Shown: piece after piece, positions 27,910 through 36,307 of the stretch
Layout: each line of letters opens with the position of its first letter
How positions within the stretch are numbered: position 1 is the stretch's first letter
Assembly: GCF_017874215.1 (NCBI RefSeq)
Contig: NZ_JAGGLB010000017.1
Span: 1 to 64,000 of the forward strand
Direction of reading: 5' to 3'
DNA: 64,000 nt
Source of the DNA: Paenibacillus eucommiae
GTDB lineage: Bacteria > Bacillota > Bacilli > Paenibacillales > NBRC-103111
Made by a program: the position numbers and the translations under genes
The notes under the pieces: model-generated
What the model was told of the DNA's origin: nothing
The model's input: only the letters and a program-made list of their open reading frames with translations
The model's database searches: none

Positions 27910-28767
27910 ATGAAAAGAATTGCAGTTACAGGCGGTAATGGAAATCTTGGCGCACAAATTGTAAATCATCTATTGGAAAAAGATTACGAAGTAACGGTCT
28001 TGGACATAAAAGAGCGTCAAGATGCTGTACCGAAGAGGAACAAGGTCGTCACTAAAATTTTGGACTTGAACAATTATCATGAAGTTGAGCATGCGATGGC
28101 CGGGTGCGACGCGCTAATTCATATGGCAGCTATTCCATCCCCGGGAATCGTTGAACCGCATGTTCTATTTTCGAATAATGCGGTAAGTACCTACAATGTG
28201 CTTGAAGCGGCATGCAAGCTTGAATTCCAAAAAGTGGTGCTCGCATCAAGCGAATCTGCATATGGATTTCCGTGGGCTCACAGATCGTTGTCTCCGCTGT
28301 ATGTGCCTGTTGACGAGCTGCATCCTCTAATCCCGCATGATGATTATGGTATATCGAAGGCTGTCAACGAAATCACGGGAGAATCATTTTTTCGCCGGAC
28401 AGGGATGCAGGTTGTTTCATTACGCTTATCGACAGTAAGCACGCCGGACATATACGCATACTTTCTCAATTGTCTGAACAAGCCTGAAGAACTGAGAAGA
28501 ATTTTATGGAGTTACATTGATATTCGGGATGCAGCGAACGCTTGTGTATTAGCCTTGGAGAAAAGCGGTTTAGGTTATATGGCGTTGAACATTACAGCAA
28601 ATGACACATGCAGCAATATACGAACACAAGAGCTAATGGAGCGGTTTTTTCCAGATGTAACGGATATTAGAACACCATTCAGCGGATTCGAAGCTCTTTA
28701 CAGCAATGAAAAGGCAAAGCATATTTTGGGATGGGAGATTGTCCACAATTGGCGTGATCCATGTTGA
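27910..28767 (+). CDS. NAD(P)-dependent epimerase/dehydratase (extended SDR)
   Basis: The product has 285 residues. The nucleotide-binding motif is TGGNGNLG near the N-terminus. The substrate-domain active site YGISK (in HDDYGISKAVNE) follows an LASSESAYG segment that supplies the active-site Ser. This is the layout of extended SDRs such as UDP-sugar epimerases and uronate dehydrogenases. The two genes after it encode mannonate-dehydratase-family proteins, so a uronate or aldonate pathway fits: oxidation or epimerisation, followed by dehydration to a 2-keto-3-deoxy acid. That pathway is inference. ATG 27910 follows GGAGGGAG. Confidence 0.85.
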   Translation: MKRIAVTGGNGNLGAQIVNHLLEKDYEVTVLDIKERQDAVPKRNKVVTKILDLNNYHEVEHAMAGCDALIHMAAIPSPGIVEPHVLFSNNAVSTYNVLEAACKLEFQKVVLASSESAYGFPWAHRSLSPLYVPVDELHPLIPHDDYGISKAVNEITGESFFRRTGMQVVSLRLSTVSTPDIYAYFLNCLNKPEELRRILWSYIDIRDAANACVLALEKSGLGYMALNITANDTCSNIRTQELMERFFPDVTDIRTPFSGFEALYSNEKAKHILGWEIVHNWRDPC

Positions 28768-28814
28768 TAGGATTGGATGCAAGTTGAATACGATAGAGTG
28801 GAGGAGCAATAAAA

Positions 28815-29846
28815 ATGACAGGAAAACTAAGAGTAGCTCTTGGTCAATTCAGCACAGTTTCCGATGAGCAGGCTAAATTCGCCAAACAGCTAGGATTTGA
28901 CAGTATTCAATTAAATACACCTGCCCTTCCCGGAGAAAATTGTTGGGAGTACGACGATCTTCTGCAATTGCGCCAGCGTTGTGAAGCCTACGGGCTAACT
29001 CTTGAAGCTATTGAAAATGTGCCGATGAGCTTTATGTATAAAATTATGCTTGGCCTGGACGGCAGGGATGAGCAAATTCGTAATTACCAGACGATCATCC
29101 GAAATATGGGTAAGGCAGGAATTCCTATTCTTGGACATCATTTCATGGCGGATGGAACGTGGCGAACCTCGTATACCGTTCCGCTTCGAGGCGGAGCCAG
29201 CGGGATGGGATTCGATTTAGACAAGGTGCATGTAGAGGAAACGAACCGCCAGGGCAATCTTGTGATTGCCCGGGATCCCTACAACAATGTACTGGATTCG
29301 ATAGTGAAAAGCCCCATAAGCGAGGAAGAGATGTGGGCGAATTATACGTATTTTATTAAAGCGGTTGTACCTGTTGCGGAAGAAGCAGGGGTCAAGCTGG
29401 CGCTGCATCCCGATGATCCTCCTGTACCAAGAGTAGGCGGCATATCACGGCTATTCTGGAATGCAGAGCATTTACAGAGGGCGATGCATATTGCGGATAG
29501 CGACGCCTGGGGACTGGATCTTTGCCTCGGTACCAGTTCTTCGATGATCGGCGGAGTCGATACGGTTTACCATATGATCGATTACTTCGGGTCCAGAGGT
29601 AAAATCGTTTACGTACACTTCAGGGATGTGCAGGGTACCGTTCCCCGGTTCAATGAGTGTTTTCTGGGCGACGGAAATTTGAATCCGGTAGAAGCTATGA
29701 AGGCACTGAAGAAGGTCGGGTTTGACGGATTTATGATTGATGATCACGTGCCATGGACGGACTATGACAGCCCCTGGGGTCATCGCTCTCATGCCCATCA
29801 ATCGGGGTATTTACAAGGAATTATTGCTGCGTTGGAGGAGAACTAA
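28815..29846 (+). CDS. Mannonate-dehydratase-family protein (UxuA-like), copy 1
   Basis: The product has 343 residues with a TIM-barrel metal enzyme layout. Likely metal ligands in the order known for UxuA are visible: His in LALHPDDPPVP, Cys in GLDLCLGTS, His in YVHFRDVQG, and Asp in MIDDHVP. UxuA converts D-mannonate to 2-keto-3-deoxygluconate. This protein is slightly shorter than typical UxuA (about 360-400), so the exact aldonate may differ. The gene follows the SDR by 47 bases with a GGAGGAG ribosome site, and is followed after 2 bases by a paralogue. Confidence 0.82.
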   Translation: MTGKLRVALGQFSTVSDEQAKFAKQLGFDSIQLNTPALPGENCWEYDDLLQLRQRCEAYGLTLEAIENVPMSFMYKIMLGLDGRDEQIRNYQTIIRNMGKAGIPILGHHFMADGTWRTSYTVPLRGGASGMGFDLDKVHVEETNRQGNLVIARDPYNNVLDSIVKSPISEEEMWANYTYFIKAVVPVAEEAGVKLALHPDDPPVPRVGGISRLFWNAEHLQRAMHIADSDAWGLDLCLGTSSSMIGGVDTVYHMIDYFGSRGKIVYVHFRDVQGTVPRFNECFLGDGNLNPVEAMKALKKVGFDGFMIDDHVPWTDYDSPWGHRSHAHQSGYLQGIIAALEEN

Positions 29847-29848
29847 CA

Positions 29849-30874
29849 ATGATGAGAGTGGTAATCGGTCAATTTACGGAAATTTCCGAAGAAACGATGA
29901 AGTTTGGCAAACAGCTCGGCATCAACAGCTGCCAGTTGAACAGGCCCGTTCTACCGGGTACCGCCCAATGGGAATATGAAGATTTGCTTGCGCTGCGCTT
30001 GGAATGCGAGAAATATGGCATGAAATTAGAGGCGATCGAGAATACACCCTTTGATTGGTATTTAAAGCCGATGCTTGGGATTGAAGGAAGAGACGAGCAG
30101 ATTGAGCACTACAAAACGACGATCAGAAATATGGGACGCGCCGGCATTCCGATACTGGGCTATCACTTTATGCCGAATTCCGTCTGGCGCACGCCTCGTA
30201 AAACAGGTCGCGGTGGAGCCATCGTAACTTCATTCGATATGGAATTGGCGATGAAGTATCAACCTAAGGCAGGCATAGACGCTGCTGCAGCCGATCCGGA
30301 TATCACGGTTCAACGGCTTGAGGATGAGGGCCCTAACCGATTCATCTCCGAGGAAGAAATGTGGGATAACTATACCTATTTCATCAAGGCGATTATTCCG
30401 GTTGCGGAAGAAGCGGGGGTTAAGCTCGCCTTGCATCCGGACGATCCTCCGGTTCCTGAGCTTGGCGGGATCGGCAGATTATTTTATAAATTCGAAAATT
30501 TCAAAAGAGCGATGGAAATCGCAGATAGTGACGCATGGGGGCTTGATTTGTGTCTGGGGTGCTGTTCAGAAATGCCGGGAGGAGCATCCAGCGTCAAGCA
30601 AATGATCGAGTATTTTGGTCCGCTTGGTAAAATTCTTTACGTTCATTTCCGTGATGTCCAGGGGACGGTGCCTAACTTCCAGGAATGCTTCTTGGGCGAA
30701 GGGAATTACAACCCCGCGGAAGTGATGCTGATGCTGAAACGGAACGGGTTTAGCGGATTTATGTCAACTGACCACGTGCCCGTGATCGTGAATGATTCAG
30801 CTTGGCAGCATCGTTCTAGGGCACATGCGATTGGTTATTTGCAAGGATTGATAGAAATGACAGAGCTTAAGTAA
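29849..30874 (+). CDS. Mannonate-dehydratase-family protein (UxuA-like), copy 2
   Basis: The product has 341 residues and is colinear with the preceding protein (GQF start, PILGYHF, LALHPDDPPVPELGG, LDLCLGCC, YVHFRDVQGTVP, STDHVP). All four probable metal ligands are kept, so it is unlikely to be a dead duplicate. A 20-residue region around 120-150 (GRGGAIVTSFDMELAMKYQP) differs strongly from copy 1, which may alter substrate choice. Start may be ATG 29849 or 29852. A GC-rich hairpin follows. Confidence 0.82.
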   Translation: MMRVVIGQFTEISEETMKFGKQLGINSCQLNRPVLPGTAQWEYEDLLALRLECEKYGMKLEAIENTPFDWYLKPMLGIEGRDEQIEHYKTTIRNMGRAGIPILGYHFMPNSVWRTPRKTGRGGAIVTSFDMELAMKYQPKAGIDAAAADPDITVQRLEDEGPNRFISEEEMWDNYTYFIKAIIPVAEEAGVKLALHPDDPPVPELGGIGRLFYKFENFKRAMEIADSDAWGLDLCLGCCSEMPGGASSVKQMIEYFGPLGKILYVHFRDVQGTVPNFQECFLGEGNYNPAEVMLMLKRNGFSGFMSTDHVPVIVNDSAWQHRSRAHAIGYLQGLIEMTELK

Positions 30875-30911
30875 TGAGAGTGGTTTGGGGAGAATCCCAG
30901 GTCTATGGCAA

Positions 30912-30960
30912 GCGGCCCGCCCTACAAAGTCAGAGGGTCGGGCTGCCTGGGCGTTGTATT
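30912..30960 (+). terminator. Probable terminator after the dehydratase genes
   Basis: GCGGCCCGCCCT (30912-30923) pairs with AGGGTCGGGCTGC (30934-30946) over 12 base pairs with one bulged base. A modestly T-rich stretch follows (GTTGTATTCTTTCT), so termination may be imperfect. Confidence 0.6.
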
Positions 30961-31008
30961 CTTTCTGCTTCCTTCGCTTTTGATCCCCTGAATAAATCAC
31001 CTCGATAA

Positions 31009-31046
31009 AAAAGAACCGCCCATCCCCCGAAGGAGAATGAGCGGCG
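31009..31046 (-). terminator. Strong terminator of the aldo/keto reductase gene
   Basis: On the minus strand CCGCTCATTCTCC and GGGGGATGGGCGG form a 13-bp stem (some G-T pairs) closed by a TTCG tetraloop, followed by TTCTTTTTT. It lies 20 bases past the reductase stop codon. Confidence 0.88.
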
Positions 31047-31066
31047 TAGGCAGCTTAGGGGTTCGG

Positions 31067-31990
31067 TTACGGCAAAATGTTCCCTGCGGCCATGTAAATT
31101 TCATACCATTCTTCCCGGGTGAGTCGAATGTCAGCAGCTTTGGCGCAGTCTTTCAGGCGCTCTATATTCATCGTTCCGGTCACAGGCTGCATATGGGACG
31201 GATGACGGAGCAGCCATGCAATTGCGATCGTCGTATTGCTCACTTCGTATTTGGCCGCAATCTCGTCGATCTTGGCGTTCAGCTTTGGAAACTTCTCGTT
31301 ATCCAGAAACACGCCTTCGAAAAATCCGTATTGGAAAGGCGACCAGGGCTGAATTGTAATATCGTTCAACCGGCAGAAATCTAATATGCTGCCATCGCGA
31401 TTCACAGCGGAATCGTCCAGCATATTGACATGAAGACCCTGCGAGATCATGTTGGAGTTGGTGATGCTAAGCTGCAATTGATTCGCTGCGATCGGCTGCT
31501 TGACGAATTTTTGCAGCAGTTGAATCTGCATCGGATTTTGATTGGAAACGCCGAAATGACGCACCTTGCCGCTGCTGTGGAGCTGTTCGAACGCCTCCGC
31601 AACTTCCTCCGGCTCTACCAGTGCGTCCGGGCGGTGCAGCAGCAGCACATCCAGATAATCGGTTTTGAGACGCTTCAAGATTCCGTCCACCGATTCCAGG
31701 ATATGTGATTTAGAGAAATCGAACGCGCCTTTACGAATACCGCATTTGGACTGCAGCAGCACCTTCTCGCGCACGGATTCATTCATATGGATCGCGTCTG
31801 CAAATATTTCCTCACAAACGCCATCCCCATACATGTCTGCATGATCGAAGAAATTGGCACCCAGATCAAGCGAGGTCTGGATGAAGCGTTCCGCCTCCTG
31901 CTTGTCCAATGCTTTGATTCGCATGCAGCCAACCGCAATGACGGGTACCTGCAAATTTGTTTGTCCCAGTGGTATAGTTCTCATTTCCAC
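31067..31990 (-). CDS. Aldo/keto reductase
   Basis: The product has 307 residues. The catalytic tetrad of the superfamily is readable: Asp and Tyr in FFDHADMYGDG, Lys in LLQSKCG, and His in VLLLHRPDALV. C-terminal cofactor-binding residues fall in TGTMNIERL. These enzymes reduce carbonyls with NADPH. The start ATG at 31990 follows a GGAGGAG-like site on the minus strand. The gene is read away from a MerR gene, and its promoter carries a dyad in an elongated spacer, so MerR-type induction by a reactive aldehyde or electrophile is likely. Confidence 0.92.
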   Translation of the reverse strand: MEMRTIPLGQTNLQVPVIAVGCMRIKALDKQEAERFIQTSLDLGANFFDHADMYGDGVCEEIFADAIHMNESVREKVLLQSKCGIRKGAFDFSKSHILESVDGILKRLKTDYLDVLLLHRPDALVEPEEVAEAFEQLHSSGKVRHFGVSNQNPMQIQLLQKFVKQPIAANQLQLSITNSNMISQGLHVNMLDDSAVNRDGSILDFCRLNDITIQPWSPFQYGFFEGVFLDNEKFPKLNAKIDEIAAKYEVSNTTIAIAWLLRHPSHMQPVTGTMNIERLKDCAKAADIRLTREEWYEIYMAAGNILP

Positions 31991-32066
31991 AGCTCCTCCT
32001 TATATCGGCTATAATTTTTTAAAATCAAGTGAGATTGACAGCCTACGAATGATTCGATACATTACT

Positions 32067-32097
32067 ATGATAGACCTTAACGTTAACTCTAAGTCAA
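32067..32097 (-). promoter_or_regulatory. MerR-type promoter/operator of the aldo/keto reductase gene
   Basis: On the minus strand the -35 box TTGACT (32092-32097) and the -10 box TATCAT (32067-32072) are 19 bases apart, longer than the usual 17. An 18-base dyad CTTAACGTTAACTCTAAG (32076-32093, + strand) with a perfect GTTAAC centre fills the spacer. This is the arrangement MerR activators use, twisting an over-long spacer to let RNA polymerase engage. The adjacent MerR gene is the obvious regulator. Confidence 0.85.
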
Positions 32098-32132
32098 TAG
32101 ACAAAGCACAATTTTTTCGGGAGGAAGCTGTC

Positions 32133-32543
32133 GTGGGATTTACGATCAAACAAGTAGCGGAAAAAACAAAAATGAGCGCACATGTACTGCGTTATTATGA
32201 GAAGGAAGGCTTGCTTCATCATATCAGCAGAGGTAAAGGGGGAATTCGTCATTATTCCGAGAACGATCTGGAATGGCTCGGATTAATCACCTGTCTCAAA
32301 AAAACCGGCATGTCCATCAAGCAGATCAAAAGCTTTGTCGATCTTAGCGCACAAGGCAAAACAACGCTGAAACAGCGCTGCGAGATGCTGCTCGAGCACA
32401 AAAAGAACGTCGAAATCCAAATTCAGGAAATGGGCAAGCATTTGGAGAAAGTGTCGGTGAAAATCGAGCATTTCACATCGCAGCATGAACAATATATGAA
32501 GGAACAAGCTCGCGATAACGAAGTTTCCAGCACAATGGCTTAG
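32133..32543 (+). CDS. MerR-family transcriptional regulator
   Basis: The product has 136 residues. A winged helix-turn-helix at the N-terminus reads FTIKQVAEKTKMSAHVLRYY, then EKEGLLHHI and a GGIRHYSENDLEWL wing. A dimerisation coiled coil spans about residues 75-125. I place the start at GTG 32133 with GGGAGGAAG about 5 bases upstream; an open frame continues upstream to 31854 but runs through the promoter and the divergent gene. No effector-binding Cys cluster is present, so it resembles the small stress-type MerR proteins of Bacillus (YyaN/AdhR group) rather than metal sensors. Its stop overlaps the end of the convergent Big_2 remnant by 4 bases. Confidence 0.9.
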   Translation: MGFTIKQVAEKTKMSAHVLRYYEKEGLLHHISRGKGGIRHYSENDLEWLGLITCLKKTGMSIKQIKSFVDLSAQGKTTLKQRCEMLLEHKKNVEIQIQEMGKHLEKVSVKIEHFTSQHEQYMKEQARDNEVSSTMA

Positions 32544-32920
32544 TTTCGGAAAGCCTCCAAGGAGCGGGCGACTGTGCTTTCCGCCGAGGTAAGATGTCCG
32601 GCAATATCAGGGGAAGCTGGCGCACGCTCCGGAACAACGGTCCCCATGCTGACGTCGGAGAAGCCTCCGTTTTCCGTCGTCACCGTTATTTTGGCAAAGC
32701 CGGGGGCTTTGCCGGTAACGTTGCCGCTGGCATCCACTTCGGCGACCTGGCTGTTGTCCCTGCTCCAGGTGACCTTCAGATTGGCCGCATTGGCAGGCAT
32801 GACCGTTGCGCGCAGCTGCTCGCTTTTCCCGGGCGACAGCGTAATCGTTTTCTTGTCAAGCTTGACGCTGCTAACGGACGTTTTGTCGATATCTTCGATG
32901 TTCAACTTTAATTTCGGCAA
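32540..32920 (-). pseudogene. Bacterial Ig-like (Big_2) domain remnant
   Basis: The 126-codon frame encodes one recognisable Big_2 domain: VKLDKKTITLSPGKSEQLRA, VMPANAANLKVTWSRDNSQV and GNVTGKAPGFAKITVTTENG. It starts at a TTG with no signal peptide and only a weak ribosome site. The frame is open upstream to a stop at 32972 without any ATG. Big_2 domains normally form part of larger secreted or surface proteins, so this is most simply a leftover C-terminal fragment of a lost gene. A small functional cytoplasmic protein cannot be excluded. Base composition is GC-richer than the neighbouring penicillin-binding protein gene. Confidence 0.55.
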
Positions 32921-33006
32921 TATCCGCTCACTTTCCCGGTTTGCTGAGGTTTTGGGAAAATCTTCATTTGACTAGAAGGCGATTTTTTTCCATTATTATT
33001 ATAGAC

Positions 33007-33034
33007 TTGAAAACTATTTTTTTTTGATTATGAT
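33007..33034 (+). promoter_or_regulatory. Probable promoter of the penicillin-binding protein gene
   Basis: TTGAAA (33007-33012) and TATGAT (33029-33034) are 16 bases apart in a very AT-rich region, and AGGAGA (33049-33054) precedes ATG 33062. The T-rich spacer (nine T in a row) is notable. Confidence 0.6.
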
Positions 33035-33061
33035 ACGTTTTACCACAGTAGGAGACATCTA

Positions 33062-35188
33062 ATGAAAGAACAAACATTACTTAAGGAACAAGGCAATAAT
33101 CGCAGAGCGTCCACAGTGGCGGCGTTCTCCGGCTTCTATAAATTTCTAGTGAGATTTCGGATTTTGATCATTGGAATCCTGCTGGGACTTTTGTCGCTTG
33201 TGGCTATCGGGGCCTACTGGATAAGTTCTCTTGATATTGAGAAGCTTGTAGTTCCAACGTTAGCCCCGACTCTATTGATAGATAGGAATGGGGAGCCGAG
33301 CTCCCAGATGAGTTCCGTTAAAATCGACTCTATATCGCTCGACCAAATTCCGCTACATATGCAGCAAGCCATCGTCGCCGTCGAGGATAAGCGGTATTTC
33401 GATCATACTGGAGTGGACGCTTTCGGCATCATTCGAGCTATGTTCCGCAATGTGAAGGAAGGTGGCGCTGCACAGGGAGGAAGCACGATTACTCAGCAGC
33501 TCGCCAAAAACATTTTTTTAACGGGTGAAAAAACGTTCTCACGAAAGCTGACGGAAGCAGCCTATGCCCTCAAGATCGAATCTGCTTATAATAAAGACCA
33601 GATTCTTGAAATGTACTTGAATCAAATTTACTTTGGAGAAGGTCAATGGGGAATACAGAGAGCCGCTAAGCGGTATTTCGGCAAAGATACGAAGGACTTG
33701 ACGTTGTCCGAATCCGCCTTATTAGCCGCATTGCCGAAAGCTCCCAGTCGTTATTCTCCGCTTAAGAATAAGGAACTCGCGTTGGAGCGAAGGGATCTTG
33801 TACTCAGCTTAATGCGAGATGAAGGTTTCATTTCGAAAGTTGAGTATAACCAAGCGATAGTTGAGCCCGTTCAGGTACTTAAGGAAGCTCCTTCGGAACA
33901 GCAAAATTATTTGCTGGGTCAATATGCTTCATATACAGATGAAGTGATTGATGAAGCCATTGAATTATATGGATTTACTGAGCGCCAGTTGTTAGCAGGA
34001 AATCTTCTCATCTACACAGAACTAGACCCAGTCGTTCAGAGTGCGATGGAAAATACGTATCGTAATGATTCTCTGTTTCCCGAAAGCGCCCCCGATCAAC
34101 TCGTACAGAGTGGAGCAGTTATTATGGATCCTTCTACTGGAGGAATTCGCGGAATCGTGGGGCAACGGGGCGAACATGTATTTCGCGGCTTCAATCATGC
34201 GACACAGCTTGTAAGACAACCAGGTTCGGCATTCAAACCGTTGATGGTCTACGGACCTGCTTTGGAAAAGGGCTACGATGCGAAATCGATACTGTACGAT
34301 GGTCCGTTAGATATTAAGGGTTATAAGCCTAATAATGCAGATCACAGAACTTTAGGGCAGGTATCGCTTCGAGATGCAGTTATTCATTCGAGGAATATTC
34401 CAGCAGTTTGGTTATTGAACGAGATCGGCCTGCAAACTGGAAAAGCGTTTGTTGAGAAGCTCGATATACCGCTAAGTGAAGAAGATAATAACTTAAGTTT
34501 GGCGCTGGGTGGACTGTCGCAAGGGCTATCCCCACTTCAATTGGCGCAAGCCTACAGTGTTTTTCCTAATCTAGGGACAAAGGTTCCGGCGCATACAATA
34601 ACCAGAATCACTACGACAGATGGACAAGTTTTAGCTGAAGCTAAGCTTCAATCGGTTTCGGTTATGTTACCAGATAATGCTTATGCAATGACAGAGCTGT
34701 TGCTCGATGTTGTCCGGGAAGGAACAGGAAAGAACGCGGCAATGAATCGTCCGGTGGCAGGAAAGACGGGGACGACACAGCTTCCGCAGAATAAACAGTT
34801 CGCAGGGATTACTGAAGGTTCTAAAGATGCTTGGTTTGTCGGTTACACGCCAGAATTGGTTGGGGCGGTTTGGCTTGGTTATGACAATACGGATAGCAAG
34901 CATTACTTAACCACATCAGGTGGACGATATCCGGCTTTAATCTTCAAAGAGATGATGTCATTGGCCTTAAAGGGTGTTCCAGTATCCGAGTTTAATAGTC
35001 CTGCGACTAGGCAAATAAATAAAGGGAATGTCCCTAAAGAAAATATGAAAGGGGATAAGGGGAAAAAAGATAAAAAAGATGAAAAGGATGAAAAGGATAA
35101 GAAAGATAAGAAAGATAAAAACGATAAGAAGGATAAGAAAGATAAGAAAGATAAGAAAGATAAGCAGGGTAAAGATAATAAAGAATGA
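33062..35188 (+). CDS. Class A penicillin-binding protein (transglycosylase/transpeptidase)
   Basis: The product has 708 residues and builds cell-wall peptidoglycan at the outer face of the membrane. A cytoplasmic N-terminus and one membrane helix (about 37-58) precede a GT51 glycosyltransferase domain with the signatures EDKRYFDHTGVDAFGIIRA and GGSTITQQLAKNIFL. The transpeptidase domain follows with SAFK (active-site Ser near 389), SRN and KTGTT motifs. The last roughly 45 residues are a Lys/Asp run made of KDK repeats. The gene stands alone between its own promoter and a shared terminator, and its composition differs from the sugar loci. The charged tail may bind wall polymers; its function is not known. 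Confidence 0.95.
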   Translation: MKEQTLLKEQGNNRRASTVAAFSGFYKFLVRFRILIIGILLGLLSLVAIGAYWISSLDIEKLVVPTLAPTLLIDRNGEPSSQMSSVKIDSISLDQIPLHMQQAIVAVEDKRYFDHTGVDAFGIIRAMFRNVKEGGAAQGGSTITQQLAKNIFLTGEKTFSRKLTEAAYALKIESAYNKDQILEMYLNQIYFGEGQWGIQRAAKRYFGKDTKDLTLSESALLAALPKAPSRYSPLKNKELALERRDLVLSLMRDEGFISKVEYNQAIVEPVQVLKEAPSEQQNYLLGQYASYTDEVIDEAIELYGFTERQLLAGNLLIYTELDPVVQSAMENTYRNDSLFPESAPDQLVQSGAVIMDPSTGGIRGIVGQRGEHVFRGFNHATQLVRQPGSAFKPLMVYGPALEKGYDAKSILYDGPLDIKGYKPNNADHRTLGQVSLRDAVIHSRNIPAVWLLNEIGLQTGKAFVEKLDIPLSEEDNNLSLALGGLSQGLSPLQLAQAYSVFPNLGTKVPAHTITRITTTDGQVLAEAKLQSVSVMLPDNAYAMTELLLDVVREGTGKNAAMNRPVAGKTGTTQLPQNKQFAGITEGSKDAWFVGYTPELVGAVWLGYDNTDSKHYLTTSGGRYPALIFKEMMSLALKGVPVSEFNSPATRQINKGNVPKENMKGDKGKKDKKDEKDEKDKKDKKDKNDKKDKKDKKDKKDKQGKDNKE
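35059..35170 (+). repeat. Short tandem repeat encoding the Lys/Asp tail
   Basis: The 3' end of the penicillin-binding protein gene consists of tandem GATAAGAAA-like units in frame, giving KDK repeats with occasional Glu or Asn. Unit length is a multiple of three, so slippage would change tail length without a frameshift. Confidence 0.8.
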
Positions 35189-35281
35189 AAAGGGAGAAAA
35201 GAGGAATAAATAACGACTATGCTCTCACAACGGCTAAGGCAAACAGACGATTCATCGAGTATGGAGAGGTGGAAATTACAG

Positions 35282-35315
35282 TCCCGCGCGATCGGCTAGG
35301 CGGGATTACTTTATT
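35282..35315. terminator. Shared bidirectional terminator
   Basis: TCCCGC (35282-35287) pairs with GCGGGA (35300-35305). T-rich sequence follows on the + strand (TTACTTTATTTT). On the minus strand the stem lies just after the MDR gene's stop codon but is followed by little T. It ends the penicillin-binding protein gene and may serve the convergent gene. Confidence 0.55.
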
Positions 35316-36307
35316 TTAATGACTACCTTTCCTTTAGCCCTTCCGCTTTCAAGGTAATCAAATGCTTGCCCCGTATCTTTAAAATTAAGCACTTTATCAA
35401 TAACGGGAATGATGTGACCTTCTTCAATAAACTTTTTTATTACCTTTAATTGTGCTCCGCTTGGTTTCATGAAGAGGAAGTGATAACTCGTGCGGCTTTT
35501 CTTCTCGAGCTTTGTGATCTTGCGGCTCACAATGGATAGAATGGCCGTCTTCAACCAACCTAATTTTGCTTCTTTACCAAATCGGGAGTTGGGTAGGCCG
35601 GAGATGGATACTATTTTTCCGTTTGGTTTCAGTACTTGGAATGATTTTTCCAAGGCTGCTCCTCCTAAAGTATCGTACACAGCGTCATATCCCTTAAGCA
35701 GTTCTTCAAAATTCTCTTTTTTATAATTAATGATTTGATCGGCACCCAGTGATTTGACCAATTCATAACCTTGATCACTTGCAGTAGTGGCAACATAAGC
35801 GCCCATCAATTTGGCTAGTTGAATAGCGAAAGTGCCTACGCCACCTGATCCAGCATGAATCAAAATCTTTTGCCCTTTTTGAAGTTTCAAAATATCGTAA
35901 AAGGCTTGGTATGTTGTAAGTCCGACCAGTGGTATGGATGCCGCTTCTTCAAAGCTTAGATTCCGTGGCTTCAGAGAAATATCTTCTTCATGAATAGCCA
36001 TATATTCAGCTAATGTTCCGATCCTGTCTTTGCGCGGTCTTCCGTAAATTTCATCACCAGGTTTAAATGCGTTCACGCGTTTACCAACCTTGATTACTAC
36101 CCCAGAAAAATCATTGCCCAAAATTAAAGGGAACTCATACTTAAGTAGTAATTTTACATTTCCTTCCTTTATTTTAAAGTCGATAGGATTTAAGCTGGCT
36201 GCATAAATTTCTACTAGCACATCATGTTCCCCGATAGTAGGCATTGGTCTTTCAGTCATTATTAAGGGAACTTTTTTTCCGTATCTCTCAATAGTCATAG
36301 CCTTCAT
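35306..36307 (-). CDS. MDR-family NADPH:quinone-type oxidoreductase
   Basis: The product has 333 residues. The N-terminal GroES-like domain has YAASLNPIDFKIKEG and LILGNDFSGVVIKVG. The nucleotide-binding domain has the motif HAGSGGVGTFAIQLAK. No catalytic-zinc Cys cluster is seen, so it belongs to the zinc-independent quinone oxidoreductase group that reduces quinones or enones with NADPH. Start ATG 36307 follows GGAGTGAT. A palindrome lies about 45 bases upstream, suggesting local repressor control. It is a single-gene unit convergent with the penicillin-binding protein gene. Confidence 0.9.
   Translation of the reverse strand: MKAMTIERYGKKVPLIMTERPMPTIGEHDVLVEIYAASLNPIDFKIKEGNVKLLLKYEFPLILGNDFSGVVIKVGKRVNAFKPGDEIYGRPRKDRIGTLAEYMAIHEEDISLKPRNLSFEEAASIPLVGLTTYQAFYDILKLQKGQKILIHAGSGGVGTFAIQLAKLMGAYVATTASDQGYELVKSLGADQIINYKKENFEELLKGYDAVYDTLGGAALEKSFQVLKPNGKIVSISGLPNSRFGKEAKLGWLKTAILSIVSRKITKLEKKSRTSYHFLFMKPSGAQLKVIKKFIEEGHIIPVIDKVLNFKDTGQAFDYLESGRAKGKVVIKIK

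Noticed and set aside
31854..32132. Upstream extension of the MerR frame
   Set aside because: It runs through the divergent gene's 5' end and the promoter; GTG 32133 has a good ribosome site and starts the winged helix properly.
35059..35170. Possible CRISPR-like or mobile repeat
   Set aside because: The units are 9 bases, in frame and without spacers; it is a protein low-complexity tail.
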